A DNA stretch of 64,000 bases, taken from the NCBI GenBank assembly GCA_009760855.2, contig WPIO01000049.1, positions 1,385,001 to 1,449,000 on the forward strand, in the 5' to 3' direction. Both the position numbers and the translations under genes were made by a program. The notes beneath the pieces are model-generated. The model saw only the letters and a list, made by a program, of their open reading frames with translations, did not search any database and was not told the origin of the DNA. This DNA is from Cristatella mucedo. Taxonomy: Eukaryota; Bryozoa; Phylactolaemata; Cristatellidae. Positions 1-11,176 of this stretch are shown here, piece by piece. Position 1 is the first letter of the stretch. Every line of letters starts with the position of its first letter.

Positions 1-255
1 AAAGAGAGAAAGAGACACACAGAGAGACAGAGACAGAGAGAGGCAGAGACAGAGAGAGGCAGAGACAGAGAGAGGCAGAGACAGAGACAGAGAGAGGCAG
101 AGACAGAGAGAGGCAGAGACAGAGACAGAGAGAGGCAGAGACAGAGACAGAGAGAGGCAGAGACAGAGACAGACAGAGACAGACAGGGAGAAACAGAGGC
201 AGACAGGGAGAAACAGAGGCAGAGACAGACAGACAGAGAGAAACAGAGGCAGAGA
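1..255. repeat. GA/CA-rich minisatellite
   Basis: Purine-rich tandem array built from variants of AGAGACAGAGAGAGGC, with period shifts of roughly 14-24 bases. It reaches the left window edge, so its true length is unknown. Similar purine arrays recur at 37.1 kb and, on the opposite strand, at 33.4 kb. Confidence 0.9.
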
Positions 256-994
256 GAGTAGCAGCGGCAGCAGTCGTATGCATCAGCGCGGATTCGCGGC
301 CGTATCATTCGAGCGGGGCGAGCGCTTTCTCATTGTGCGCGTCGAATTTGCGGCGCCCGCGCGTCGCCGCGCGCGCGCGAACCTCTCGCGTGCGTTCCAC
401 TTGGTTTGGAGGCGATTTGTTGCCTTGAAAGGAAGGAGACGAGCGTGAAACCGATGCCGAATCTTCGCCGAAGAATAATAACGGCGCCGGCGCTAAGAGA
501 GCTCGGGGCGAGCGCTGCGACGCCGCCAGGCCCCGGGGCGTCGAGCGGCGTCGGTTCGGCGCTGCGCTGCCCGTGTCACCGCGCCTCCCCCTTTAAAAAG
601 ATTTATTCGGTCGACGCATCGACTGGCTATTACTCGATGCGATTGCCTTTTAGCTGGATGACTTACGATCGGTGGAGCGGAGGGTTCACCGCCAGGCCAG
701 CTGTAGATTAGTGGTGACACCGAGCGAGTCATTTTCTACTACAAGTGCGGTTAGTTTTTGAACGAAAGAGAGAGAGACGCGGCTGCGATATCTCACCGGA
801 TCCATTTATTGTACGTCGGGCGTGGCGACAAATTGCATCGTTCGCCTCTGCGCCGCTGCTCCAAACTGAAGTGTAATGGAGCCCGCAACTGACGTACGCA
901 TGCCGGGAGTTTTAGGGCGAGTTTTATAGCACCAGGATTGGTCGCGTAATGTCACTCAGGGCTTTCGGTGCGACGCAGCTCAACGGAAAGGGAA
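256..994. other. GC-rich stretch, no gene recognised
   Basis: Positions 280-560 are rich in CpG and could be a promoter or CpG island, but no conserved coding frame is recognised. The open frames here overlap one another on both strands, as expected from base composition alone. Confidence 0.4.

Positions 995-1077
<83 letters not shown>
995..1077. repeat. (GA)n microsatellite
   Basis: Almost uninterrupted AG dinucleotide run of about 80 bases. Confidence 0.97.
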
Positions 1078-1078
<1 letters not shown>

Positions 1079-2283
1079 CCAAATTCGCAGGAGTAGCGTT
1101 TTCGTCAGAGGAACTTTGGCGGCCATTTATAGGAACCCAAAGATTCCTTCAGATTGACCGGCTTTGAAGGCTAGTGCGAGAGAGCGGCCCTCAGACGCTC
1201 CGATGGTCGCCATCTTAGAACGCTTCTGGCGGAGCATACCACCGTCAATCGCCAATTCTCGACGAGCACCACAGCCTTGCACGACGGTACACCTGCCGTT
1301 GCCATGCAGGGCTTTGCGCCTTCTGTTTAAACCAAAGAATGGCAGAAAATAAAATGATCTGCTTTTTCTTGAAAAAAACTTGCTTATTCACCTACGACCT
1401 TAACATGACTTAGCTGTGCTTGACCAAGGCTCACGACATTTCAACAAATTGTGACTGCACCCGGACGTCAAACCATCGCCCTTTCCTGTTTTTCGTCTGC
1501 TTCCGGCAGCCTGGCTGTAAATCTCTCTACGATTATCTAATTTGATGGGCAGGCGGCCAGGGATTTGTGCAGTGTCGACGTAGGCAAACACTCCCGGCGT
1601 ACGCGAAGTTGTGGATGTTGGTACAGCTGCGTCCTAACCGTCTCGCACGAGGCTTCCGGACTTGGAGACGCACGCCAGCCAAAGTCTACAAAGCGATGAG
1701 TTCTGCTACATCGTTTCCACGTTTCAGGATCGCTGCCAGTCGGACGTGAGGAGCGAGCTCTCGCCATTGCGAAGCGCCCCTCCTCACCCGGGGAAAGCTT
1801 TGCACACCGTCCATGACCTTTGCCACCGGAGAGCCGCTGCGCGGCAGCGCCGCGGAGGCTGCGAAGCCAGCGCAGCCTTCGCGGCGCTACCGCGCTCTGC
1901 TCATCGACCGGCTCGGCGAGCGGCGCCGCTCGGCGAGCGGCGGCGGCAATTGCGGGCTGAGCGGAGGAGCTCGGTGCCGAAGCTTCCGCGACCTTCCAGT
2001 CGGCCCCTAACAGCGAGCGGCGCGATTTTGACACGACCTCGATAAAACGCGCGCCGTTGGGAAGGCTGCGGCTCGGCCCTACGCCTTGGGTATTGCCACC
2101 TGTTTCCACGTGACTATTGATGCGTCGACCATTGCTGAGTCGGAGTGAGATAAGGTTGCGTAGTGTCGGCTAATGGAGGCGCCGTGCCTGCACGCTTTGC
2201 CCCCGCCCCCTCTCAACCCCGGAAGTCCCGCCGGCAATACACCGGGATCTAATAGCGCCGATAAAAAAGGTAGAAATTCAGAA
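1078..2283. other. Mixed and GC-rich sequence, no gene recognised
   Basis: Positions 1740-2070 are very GC-rich and hold a 190-codon open frame on the minus strand (1537-2109) plus overlapping plus-strand frames. None shows a recognisable domain or clear splice-bounded conserved block, so no gene is called. Confidence 0.4.
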
Positions 2284-2324
2284 GACTTATTAGAGCTTAG
2301 TAAACGCTTATCCACACAAAAATA

Positions 2325-2475
2325 GATATATATATATATATACTTATATAAATGCATATATACACACATATACGTATATATATATATACATATATATATT
2401 CGAATATATAAGAATATATGTGTGTACATATGTACAGATATTCATATATCTGTATACACTAAATTTTTATTAATA
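2325..2475. repeat. TA-rich low-complexity tract
   Basis: TATATA and ACATATA runs with little other content. They are followed by a GC-rich stretch at 2482-2740 in which nothing was recognised. Confidence 0.8.
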
Positions 2476-3085
2476 TGTACATTAGCCGGTGGTGCCTTGC
2501 CCTGCCGGGTTAGCGGGTGCTACCGGCACCTCCCTGTTCAGGGAAAGAGACCGCACGGCTTCTGAGCCGGTAACTGCGTCGGAGGCGCAAAGCCACCGCA
2601 ATGCCCTTCGCTCAGTGCGTGGAATGCCAGGCAGGCGTCAATGTTTCACTACCGGCTGCAGAGAGTCCAGACCACGAAGGGCCTCACCACCACTGACCGG
2701 AAGCCAGCGGTCAGAAAAGACCGGCCAATGGCCGCTTACTTATCCCTCTCTCACTCTCTCTACATACATATATATGTATAAATTTATTTATTTATGTACG
2801 CGTAAATACTTTCAGAGACCTGTTTGAATTTATATAGCTTAGACGATATCGGTGGATGTTGATTTTGCGATGTTCCTCGTGGCAGCCTAGTCGTCTGTCT
2901 GAATTCAGGCGCTCGATCGCTTACTGGTATCGGGCCATAGTTCTGACGCTGCCTGGCAGTTTCAGCTCAGCTCTCTAGGCCAGCTAGACGTCTTGTTCCT
3001 TTGTCGAAGAGACGCGAGACGAAATCTCTGACAGAAACTTGCGCTGCTCGCGCGGAGCGACCCTCGATTGAGGTCTTTCACGGAG

Positions 3086-3113
3086 ACGAGTCACGTTCGC
3101 GAACGTGACTCGT
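3086..3113. repeat. 28-bp perfect palindrome
   Basis: The 14 bases ACGAGTCACGTTCG are followed directly by their exact reverse complement, with no spacer. The centre reads TTCGCGAA. It could form a cruciform or bind a symmetric protein dimer; function is unknown. Confidence 0.9.
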
Positions 3114-3213
3114 GTTATATCATGAGCGAACGACACTGTGCCGTACTCCAGACCGAGGTAACACGGGTTGTGAGACATAATAAATAAATGAATAAATTGT
3201 TCACATAGCACTC

Positions 3214-3320
3214 ATGAGAACTTACTCTCTAGTCAGGCATTTTGCATACCCCGAAGGGCTCGAACCCTCGACCTTAGTCGTTGAAGACAAATATCCTGGG
3301 CTAAACCGGAGCGACAGGCA
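3214..3320 (-). mobile_element. SINE-A copy (tRNA-derived), degraded
   Basis: Read on the minus strand, a B-box-like GGGTTCGAGCCC is followed by a tail resembling the LINE-A/SINE-A 3' end (plus strand: GAGAACTTACTCTCTAGTCA). Better copies lie at 16.4, 37.8, 46.8 and 51.8 kb. Confidence 0.65.
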
Positions 3321-3482
3321 TCCTGTGCTGCAAAGCCAGCCAGTGTTGACTTGCAAAATTATCGTTATTTTCCTGCTTTCTTCGACTGGTTCGTGAATGT
3401 GTTCACGAGCGAGCTCGCGCACTGCCTGCTGCAGCCCCTGCATCATGCCGAAGTACAAGAAGCAGCCTGCCGGTGTCTTCAG

Positions 3483-3712
3483 AATGCTTCAGATCAGCGG
3501 AGATTTATATGATCTTGAGCCTGCTCTTGGAAAGAGAGCTGCTATCAATGCTGAGCCAGAACTCGCTGGCACCAATGGTGCTTGCTCCGCCCTCGTCAAG
3601 CAGCTGCCTAAGAGCACCGATCTGCTTATCGGGCACGGGACATGGACTTTCTATCAAAACATGCTTCGCATACAGGAGAAATACGACTTGGCTTACCACC
3701 TTTTGCCTCAAG
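3483..3712 (+). CDS. Isolated exon of a phospholipase B-like (PLBD) protein
   Basis: The translated block carries the PLBD-family pattern: LQISGDLYDLEPALG, then CSALVKQLP, then DLLIGHGTWTFYQNMLRIQ, then KYDL. PLBD proteins are secreted or lysosomal N-terminal-nucleophile hydrolases. The likely acceptor is the AG at 3481-3482 after a short pyrimidine tract, and a GT donor follows CAA G at 3713. That gives an exon entering in phase 2 and leaving in phase 1. No stop or frameshift occurs inside. I found no neighbouring PLBD exon: a SINE lies just upstream and a LINE-B copy from about 4.1 kb. It may be one exon of a gene whose other exons lie elsewhere, or a fragment left by rearrangement. The family call is firm; an intact gene is not shown. 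Confidence 0.65.
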
Positions 3713-4129
3713 GTACAGCGAGGTTTCCTGAGATGGAGTGAGACGTTGACGTGCCTAATTTATCCTAATCTATTCTGTTAACGAGACTCAAGCTACGAAT
3801 CATGCTTGTGCAAATTGATTCGAAATTGTGTGTCTTCTCCATAGCCTATAGCTTGTGTTTGTATGTCACGGATGCTGCAGTATGTGTTTCCCAGATGATC
3901 TCTTTTCCAACTTAACTCTCTTATCCAAACTAGCTGCCGTCGTCATGGTCACTACTCTTGTGTTACTGGATCGCGTAGTTGAATCACCATCAGCTGGGGT
4001 AGCTGCGTAAAGCTGTTTCAGAGCCACGAGACAAACGAGTGAGTCTATCGTGTCAGATCCCTGAGCAGCTTTAGATGCAGCTTGTATAGCACTTGCGTGG
4101 TAGCACCGGCACCGTAGGTTTGACCATGT

Positions 4130-4660
4130 GTCTCCTTTGCTGGAAGAGCTTCGATGGCTTCCGGTTGATCAACGGATGCAGAGTAAAGTTCCTACGCTGA
4201 CCCACAAGGCCCGCCACGACTTCACTCCTCCGTACCTAGCTGAACTACTGCTCCAGTTTCAGCCTCCTCGTGCACTTAGGTCCTCTGTAGAATATTAGTT
4301 AGCTGATCTGTTTCTTTGCTTAAAGACCGTTGGCGACATAAGCTTTTGCTCTTCAGGTCCTAGACTGTGGAACTCACTTCCACAATTCTTACACGACATC
4401 TGTTTTCCTGCAGCTGACTGCAGCACATCCTTTCCAGCCTTCCCGAGCTGCTACTTCCATGCTACTCACTACCTCAAATGCTCTCCTAACTCAGCTACGA
4501 TTCTCACTTTCTCTTTGGTGTGAGATGAAGTCTGAGGCTACCGAATGCACACCGAAAGAAGCTTACGCTTATAGTGCACAATAGAAAACTCTTGCACCCT
4601 CTTAGTCTTTGTGGCTTTATGGAGTTACAGGCAGAGATACATGACATAATCACAGAGAAT
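4130..4660 (+). mobile_element. LINE-B fragment, 3' end of reverse transcriptase plus 3' UTR
   Basis: Translation gives the usual C-terminal signature of CR1/L2-like reverse transcriptases: LEELRWLPVDQR, an LTHKARHDFTPPYLAELL block and, after a shift, GPRLWNSLPQFL. Stops and shifts show it is dead. The 3' UTR near 4575-4640 (AATAGAAAACTCTTGCACC, then AGTCTTTGTGGC) recurs at 45.9 kb and, reversed, at 24.3, 26.4 and 48.9 kb, which defines the family. Confidence 0.7.
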
Positions 4661-4672
4661 CTTTTCTTTTGT

Positions 4673-4684
4673 CTAGAGAGAGAA

Positions 4685-4754
<70 letters not shown>

Positions 4755-4755
4755 G
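4673..4755. repeat. (GA)n microsatellite
   Basis: AGAGAG run with occasional AAAG interruptions, directly after the LINE-B 3' end. Confidence 0.95.
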
Positions 4756-5124
4756 AAATCAATCTTTAATTTGACGACGTTACTGGTGCTCTACTTATTC
4801 GGATCTAGGTTCTGGTAAGGATCTAGCTTGTGTCCTTTTGAATGTGATGCTCTTCAGTATTGACTCTCTCTAGCCTGAGCCCGTGTCCGTGTTACTTGTT
4901 GTGGTCTCATAACTGTCAGGATAACTAGCAGCAGCAAAGCATGCGGTGGTCTTCGATCCCGTCCTACCTTTTGTTTCATGTCACTCCGTACCCCCTCCCG
5001 TGCTGCTCTTGGACCGTGTTTATGTTGGTGAAGGTCTCTGGAAGGGGGTGCTCCATGCATGATCGATCGCAGTTTTCTTCGTGCCTAGGTAGTTTGCAAG
5101 ACATGTTAGCCAGATGCTGAGGAG

Positions 5125-5205
5125 ATACTAAGTCAATACGAGAGATACTAGTAGAGATACTAAGATACGAGAGATACTAATAGAGATACTAAGATACGAG
5201 TCAAG
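5125..5205. repeat. Short tandem repeat, GAGATACTAA units
   Basis: Units GAGATACTA and GATACGA alternate about eight times with slight variation. Confidence 0.85.
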
Positions 5206-5404
5206 AAACTTTAGGTTGCTTGACTCACGTGCAATTTTTGGAGCCAACACAGATGAGGTAATTCAAGGAAGAATAAAATCCACGTATAATCCAATGTGTA
5301 AGAGGTGCCGGTAGGGGTCGATAAGGTCTTGTTACAGAGGTTGTTACAAGGTGAATGCATTTGATGACCGAGGTTGTGGCCTCGAGCGCTGTGGCACATG
5401 CTAA

Positions 5405-5465
5405 CCACCTGAATAAAGATCAAGTTCTCTCAGGGCGCTATACAAGTAAATTCTATAGTATATAT
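5405..5465 (+). mobile_element. LINE-A/SINE-A 3' tail fragment
   Basis: AAGTTCTCTCAGGGCGCTAT followed by an AT-rich end matches the tail of the LINE-A copies at 52.8 kb and the SINE-A copy at 51.9 kb. Confidence 0.5.
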
Positions 5466-5584
5466 CTATATATGTCGCATAGAATGGGAAGTGAGCGATT
5501 ACCCAGTGTTATGAACTGAGAGAAAGAAAAGTCTGGGATGTGACGCCGAAGCCCCGCGGCCTCGGTGCCTCGACTTTCAACAGA

Positions 5585-6650
5585 CTGTCGCAGCTGGTAA
5601 TAATAATAATAATAATAATAATGCACTTGATAAAGCGCACTCAGAGAACCTAATCTCTTTCTAGGCGCTTTACATTTCCTGCAAAGGGAAATGCAATTGA
5701 ATGGTAACTAAAATCATGCTTGAAAAACAAGCAAAATGAATAATATGGTTAGGGGTGACATGCACAGGGTCAGCATGCAAATGTGGTTAATGGCAGCATG
5801 CACAGTGTCAACACACATAAGCACATCAAGGACTAATCACAGGGACTCACTAAATGCTGTCCTAAATAGGTGTGTTGTTAAGTTCCTTTTAAATGTGGTC
5901 AGGGCAGGGGATGTTCTGACGCAGGTCGGGAGGGAGTTCCAGGCTTTGGGAGCATATGAACTAAATTCATGGTCTCCAAATGATTTAAGGTTTGTACGAG
6001 GTATTTCTAGACTGTTGGATTCCGAAAAGCGGGTGGTACGATGCTTGGCCTGATGGGGTAGTATATCTGACAGATAGGCTGGAGCCATTGAATGGAGGGA
6101 CCTAAAAGTGACAACAAAACCTTTAAGTCAATCCGTTGCTTGACTGGTAGCCAGTGCAGGTCGGCGAGAAGTGGAGTAATGTGGCAACTGCGACGCTCAC
6201 GACAGACAAGCCTAGCTGCAGAGTTTTGCACCAGCTGCAATCGCCTGATCGCACATGCTGGTAGGCCAGTAAGCAGTGAGTTGTAGAAGTTGAGACGGGA
6301 TGTCATGAATGTATGGACCAACTTAGACGTGGTATCCTTATCTAAACAAGCCCGAACTTTAGCAATGTTACGAAGCTGAAAATAGGCGGATTTGACTGTG
6401 GAGCTGATATAGTCGTCTAACGAGAGGTCGCTTTGGAATATGACACCTAGATTTCGAGCTGATTCGACAGGAGATATGCTGGCAGAGCCAATTTTGAGAG
6501 TCAGCCTTTCCAATCTCTGAATCACACTGGTTTGCCCATAACTAGTAAGTTAGCTTTATCATCGTTTATCTTTAGAAAATTTGCTGCCATCCATGTGCGG
6601 ACGTCATCAATGCATGCAGCAAGTGATTTGAGAGAATTCGAGGTGCTCGA
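5585..6650 (-). mobile_element. LINE-A (CR1/L2-like) 3' fragment with reverse transcriptase C-terminus
   Basis: On the minus strand the translation runs through WMAANFLKINDDKANLL, ARNLGVIFQSDLSLDDYI, FMTSRLNFYNSLLTGLP, LQLVQNSAARLVCRERR, HITPLLADLHWLPVKQRI and, in another frame, FGDHEFSSYAPKAWNSLP. This is the typical palm-to-C-terminus segment of CR1/L2/Rex-type reverse transcriptases. Frameshifts mark it as inactive. It ends in the LINE-A tail, seen on the plus strand as TAA repeats near 5600 followed by ATCTCTTTCTAGGCGCTTTA. Confidence 0.88.
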
Positions 6651-6849
6651 AGGCTGGGAGGGATCAAAGCAAAGGTACAACAGACGACGCCGGCCGAGGA
6701 GAGCCAAAGGCCGCGGGGCCTCGACTTCCAGCAGACTGTCGCAGCTGGTCGCAGACTGACTGGCCGCTCCCCACAGCGCGACTTTACAAAGCAATTTAGC
6801 GTTCAGCTTCGATCGAACCGAGTTCGATGGTCTGCACGAAGGCCAGCGA

Positions 6850-7140
6850 GCAAATAGTGGTCTGCGCGCGGAGACTAGCGCCCGCGCTCATCGAGGGCAA
6901 AGCCTCGGAGATGGCCGCATTCTAGTCTGCAACGGACGGTCGAAGTAAGGAAGGAAAGAAGGAAGGAAGGACGAAGGTTGAGGAGTGAGGAGTCGGGCGG
7001 AACTCTCTTGGTCCGATCCCCAGGGCTGCATTGGCTCAAACCTTCCCTGCGCCCATGAGGGGAGTAAACAAAAGCAGTGGAGATTAAAGAAAAAAGGTAA
7101 GCGGCCCGTGTGGGACCTCCGGTTTTGTTTGCGGTCATCC
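6850..7140. other. GC-rich spacer, nothing recognised
   Basis: No conserved coding block or known repeat. A short GAAG-rich run lies near 6950-6970. Confidence 0.4.
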
Positions 7141-7152
7141 ATTGAGCACCAG

Positions 7153-7243
7153 TGCTCCATTGATCCATGCTCCATTGATCCATGCTCCATTGATCCATGC
7201 TCCATTGATCCATGCTCCATTGATCCATGCTCCATTGAGCACG
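7153..7243. repeat. 15-bp minisatellite, about 6 copies
   Basis: Unit CTCCATTGATCCATG repeated head to tail with almost no variation. Because the period is a multiple of three, all frames stay open and give artefactual repeat peptides on both strands. Related GAGCAC(C/G)AGTGCT sequences flank both ends. Confidence 0.95.
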
Positions 7244-7780
7244 AGTGCTGCGCACAGCGCCTTTCCCGAGGCTCTCAAATTCAAAAGCCGCCTCCGCCGG
7301 CGCAGAGCGCAGTTTCCGGAGGTACAGCGTCGGTCCCGAAGTGACGAAGGCGCGCGCGCTCGCACGCGTGCAAGCACACGCTGGCTGTACGAGAGTGCGA
7401 ACTCTGGCTAACCAATCGGCGTCCTAGCGTGACGACCGGTGCGGTGCAGCGCTGCATCCCAAGTCTCGTCCTGTCCGCGCGGACGCACGCCTACGACCGT
7501 CGTTTACGCCGCCTCGACGTGGTCATTCCTCCATGCGAATGACCGTAAGATCGGTTGAAATGGAGCCACCCGAAATGGTTATGCGCTCGGTGAAGATTGC
7601 ACTCCTCAAAATGGCTGTGCGCTCGGCGGAAATGGCAACCCATTAAGTGGCTGACTCAATCTTTGCACAAGTCTTAAATATTCCCCGTATTTATGCGGTC
7701 ACGGCTGCATTTATCAAACCCATCTCTATCTGAACTTCAGAGTGCGTGAAAGTAGCGAATATCCGATTAGTGACTGGACG

Positions 7781-7822
7781 CTGTTCTAGAACACTGTTCT
7801 AGAACGCTGTTCTAGAACACTG
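7781..7822. repeat. 13-bp tandem repeat carrying TTCTAGAA palindromes
   Basis: CTGTTCTAGAAC plus A or G, repeated three times. Each unit contains the palindrome GTTCTAGAAC, and neighbouring units create AGAACACTGTTCT inverted half-sites. Confidence 0.9.
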
Positions 7823-8843
7823 TCTGCCCTAGATGCTACAACCCAATTGTTATCAAATGAGTGTTGTGATTGTTACGCAGAGAGCGCGATTCACCCGCCA
7901 ATAAGCGGAGTAGCCAATAAGCGCACCAAAGTTGCTGAGCCAAAAAAGACATGTGCAAACATGTCGGTGCACTTCAAGCACTTCCGGCTAGCCCGAGGCT
8001 TCGACTTGAACTCATTGGCTCTAAAGTGGGTGTGATCAGAGTGCGCTCGGAAGTTATCAGTAATCTCAGCGTTTCACACCCAAAGCGCGCGAGATTAGCT
8101 GTCGATGCACCGCATCAGATAAGAGGAGATAATCAGATAGTGGTAAGACAAATTACACGCTCCGAGAGCATTCCATTCAATAGTCGCAGAAGCTCAACTT
8201 TCTGCTACCTAATCGCCTTCAGGATGGGCAGCTGTTTGTTGCGGTGCTTTAATCGGATTATTAAATGATTAGGAGCGTTTAGAGATCCTGCCGGATCAAA
8301 ACAGGCTGTCAGCTTTAGCTGGCAGTGAGATTGATGCATGGCGAGATCGACGCAGGTCAAGAATTCCGTCGTTGCAATGACCAAGAGCTTATTCTCGCGG
8401 TAAAATGATATATGCTGAAGCATTATCTCGCTGTTATTGTCTTGAATGTGGGAACGATCGCGCGGATAAATAATGCAACACATTTTAATTTGTTTGTCCC
8501 TGGGAACATGGCGCATTTTCTTAATCCACAATACCTACTATTTAAAATGCAAATAGCTATCCTTCCACAAAAGCTTCGCTTCCAAGGTCAGGTTGATGAT
8601 ATTTTGGAATTTCTTCGGTTTTGTTGACAGAAAGGCCGTCAGGTTCGCATGTGTTGCACGCACGCGTTGTGCTGCAGCTGGAATCAATGATTGTTAGGCG
8701 GACATAACAGTTGTTACCTTACAGCGTTATGGTAGGGGGTTATGTGGACGTAACTCTACCGATCAGTTACCATAAAAGTGTAACAGTAAAAGTGTCTGAA
8801 AAGAACGTTAAGTTTACGCTATGGCGGAATAAGAAAATAGTAA
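7823..8843. other. AT-richer unique sequence, nothing recognised
   Basis: Open frames of up to 108 codons exist on both strands but show no domain, convincing splice structure or codon pattern. Confidence 0.4.
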
Positions 8844-8953
8844 GCAGCCATACTTGATTATCACGGCAGCCATACTTGATTATCACGGCAGCCATACTTG
8901 ATTATCACGGCAGCCATACTTGATTATCACGGCAGCCATACTTGATTATCACG
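8844..8953. repeat. 22-bp perfect tandem repeat, 5 copies
   Basis: The unit GCAGCCATACTTGATTATCA plus CG is repeated five times without visible change. Identity this high means a recent expansion. Confidence 0.97.
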
Positions 8954-9021
8954 GCATCAATAGGCTGCTTCACTCAGCGGATGTATTTTTCTATGTACAC
9001 GGACAATTTATCAAAACCGCA

Positions 9022-9690
9022 CATGGATGGCAGCCAACTTTCTTACATTGAATGTTAATCAAATCAACTTACTAGTTGTGGACAAACCAAATGTGATTCA
9101 GAAATTGGAAAGGCTAACTCTCAGAATTGGCTCTGCTGAAAACTAGCTGTCATGTTCCAAAGTGACGTTCATTAGACGACCGCATCAGCTCCACAGTCGA
9201 GTCTGCCTACTTTCAGCTACACAACGTTGCTAAAATTCGGGCTTGTTTAAACAGGGTTACCACATCAAAGTTGTTCGATGCATTTGTGACATCCCGTCTT
9301 GACTTCTGTAACTTACTGTTTGCTGGCCTACCGGACTGTGCACTCAGGCGCTGACAGCTGGTGCAAAACTCTGCAGATAGGCATGTTTGTCGTGAGCGTC
9401 GCAGTTGCCGCATAACACCCCTTCTCGCCCACCTGCAGTGGCTCTCAGTCAAGCAGCGTATCAACTTCAAGTTTTTGTCACTCACTTTCAGGTCCCTTCC
9501 TTTTTTGGCTCCAGCCTACCCATCAGATCAACTCCCCCACCAGGCTAAGCATCGTGCCACTCACTTTTCGGAATCTAACTGTTTGCCCGTACCTCGTACA
9601 CATCTCAAATCCTTTGAAGACGTGCTTTTAGTTCGTATGCTCCCAAAGCCTGGAACTCACTCCCGACTTGCGTCATGACAGTGTTAAGAC
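9022..9690 (+). mobile_element. LINE-A fragment, reverse transcriptase C-terminal part
   Basis: Plus-strand translation is collinear with the 5.6-6.6 kb and 52 kb copies: WMAANFLTLNVNQINLL, LERLTLRIGSAE, KLFDAFVTSRLDFCNLLF, MQNSADRHVCRERRSC, HLQWLSVKQRINFKFLS and AYPSDQLPHQAKHRATHFSE. Stops and shifts interrupt it, and no clear tail follows. Confidence 0.85.
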
Positions 9691-11176
9691 GTGCAAGGTC
9701 TGCATAACAAACTGTGGCATACCTATGGGGGAATCATGACCAACTCGGGTGCCTAAACTTTCATGTACGCACTGCAAGAGAACCTTTGAAGAAAAGGCTA
9801 TTGAAGAAAGTCTATGCTCGCTAAATAGAATTACTTACACTTCACATTATTAGGTAATGTAGTGTAAGAAATATCATTTGTTTTAATTTAGACGATTCTG
9901 GTCTGTTCAAATGCTGATATGGGGGCAAAAAGATTCACGAAGCTTGCTCGCCGAAGAATGTACACCGAGAATCCGGAAACCGATTGACCACTCAAGCATC
10001 TGCTACTTCTTGACGGCGAACCCTTCCAAACGTCGATCTAGCCTGAGCGAGCCTTTAATTGTGCTACCTACGCGTTCCTCTATCCGTCGCCCCCAAACGA
10101 AATGCAATACAACAAAACCCTCGTCCGCTACACGTCCGCTTCCTTCCAAGGACAGTTCAGCATATCAGACAGCGAGGAAGATAAAAGCACGTCATCCTAG
10201 AATTCCAGTTTCACGCACTTTCTGACTGAGGAGAGCGAACCCCACTTCCGGTCTCCGATCTCGGCGATCAAATCAGAGACACCAGGTCTCAGCAAATCCA
10301 ATGCTGAGCTTCTGACATCGACAGTCGATGAATGCAGCTGGTTTGGTGAAATAGTGAGAGCGTAAGCAATAGAGAGTAAGCGCGACCTTAGCGTTCCTTT
10401 CCTACTTCTGCAGTCGTCAAGATCGCCTGCAGGATACGGCAACAATGTCACCTGTCTATTCGAGGCTAACGGAATCACGTGTAACCAGAGTGGATAGCGA
10501 ACAATAATAAGCGGTTTGAGGTCATGGAGTCTCGAAGCTTCTTCTGCTTCATATCGGAAGCAAGTTCCCATCTCTCCCAAATGGGTCAATGGTCCATTAT
10601 TTGCACCTCAACGGCGAGTGGACCAGCGCCAAAATATTGCCGTTTCTCTTCAAGGATGTCGAATAGTGCAGTGAGGTCATTAAAAACTACTAGATGACGT
10701 CATTTCCGACGAGCTCCCGAGGGTCTTTGCAAAGTTTCCTTTCCCTGTTTCCTTTGCTTACGGAGCAGTGCGGATAGCGAGGCTCGCTGTCAGGAAAGTG
10801 ACTGGCGGCTGCAGCGGTGAACCAAACCTCGGCTACCTGTGGCGGGGGGGGGGGCTAACTGCATCCGCCGCTGGGAGCCGCTCCGGCGAGCGACCCTTGG
10901 AACTCGGTGCTGAGAACTCAGTGGCTGCAAATCAAGTTGGGTCTATGCGATAGCGATATATATATTACATTAGCTATCGGAGGCGAAGGTCAAACAAAGC
11001 TGGCATCTTCGTCGGACAACGGATATATAAGACCGTAGAGCCATCAGAAGAATTTCCCGCGAAAAGGCGGTATAGCGCGGAGCAGTTTCTTTGCAGTGGT
11101 TAGATGCTTTTTTTAAGCAAGAATAAACAGTATGAGCAGCTGTTTCAGGGTCTCATAAAGAAATATACCAAATTGG
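9691..11176. other. No gene recognised
   Basis: Open frames at 9911-10225 and 10197-10589 lack recognisable domains. A 10-base G run lies near 10845. Confidence 0.4.

Noticed and set aside
1537..2109. 190-codon minus-strand open frame
   Set aside because: Lies in very GC-rich DNA where stops are rare, overlaps open frames on the other strand, and shows no domain.
8844..8953. CRISPR-like array
   Set aside because: Repeats are directly adjacent with no spacers, and the DNA is animal.
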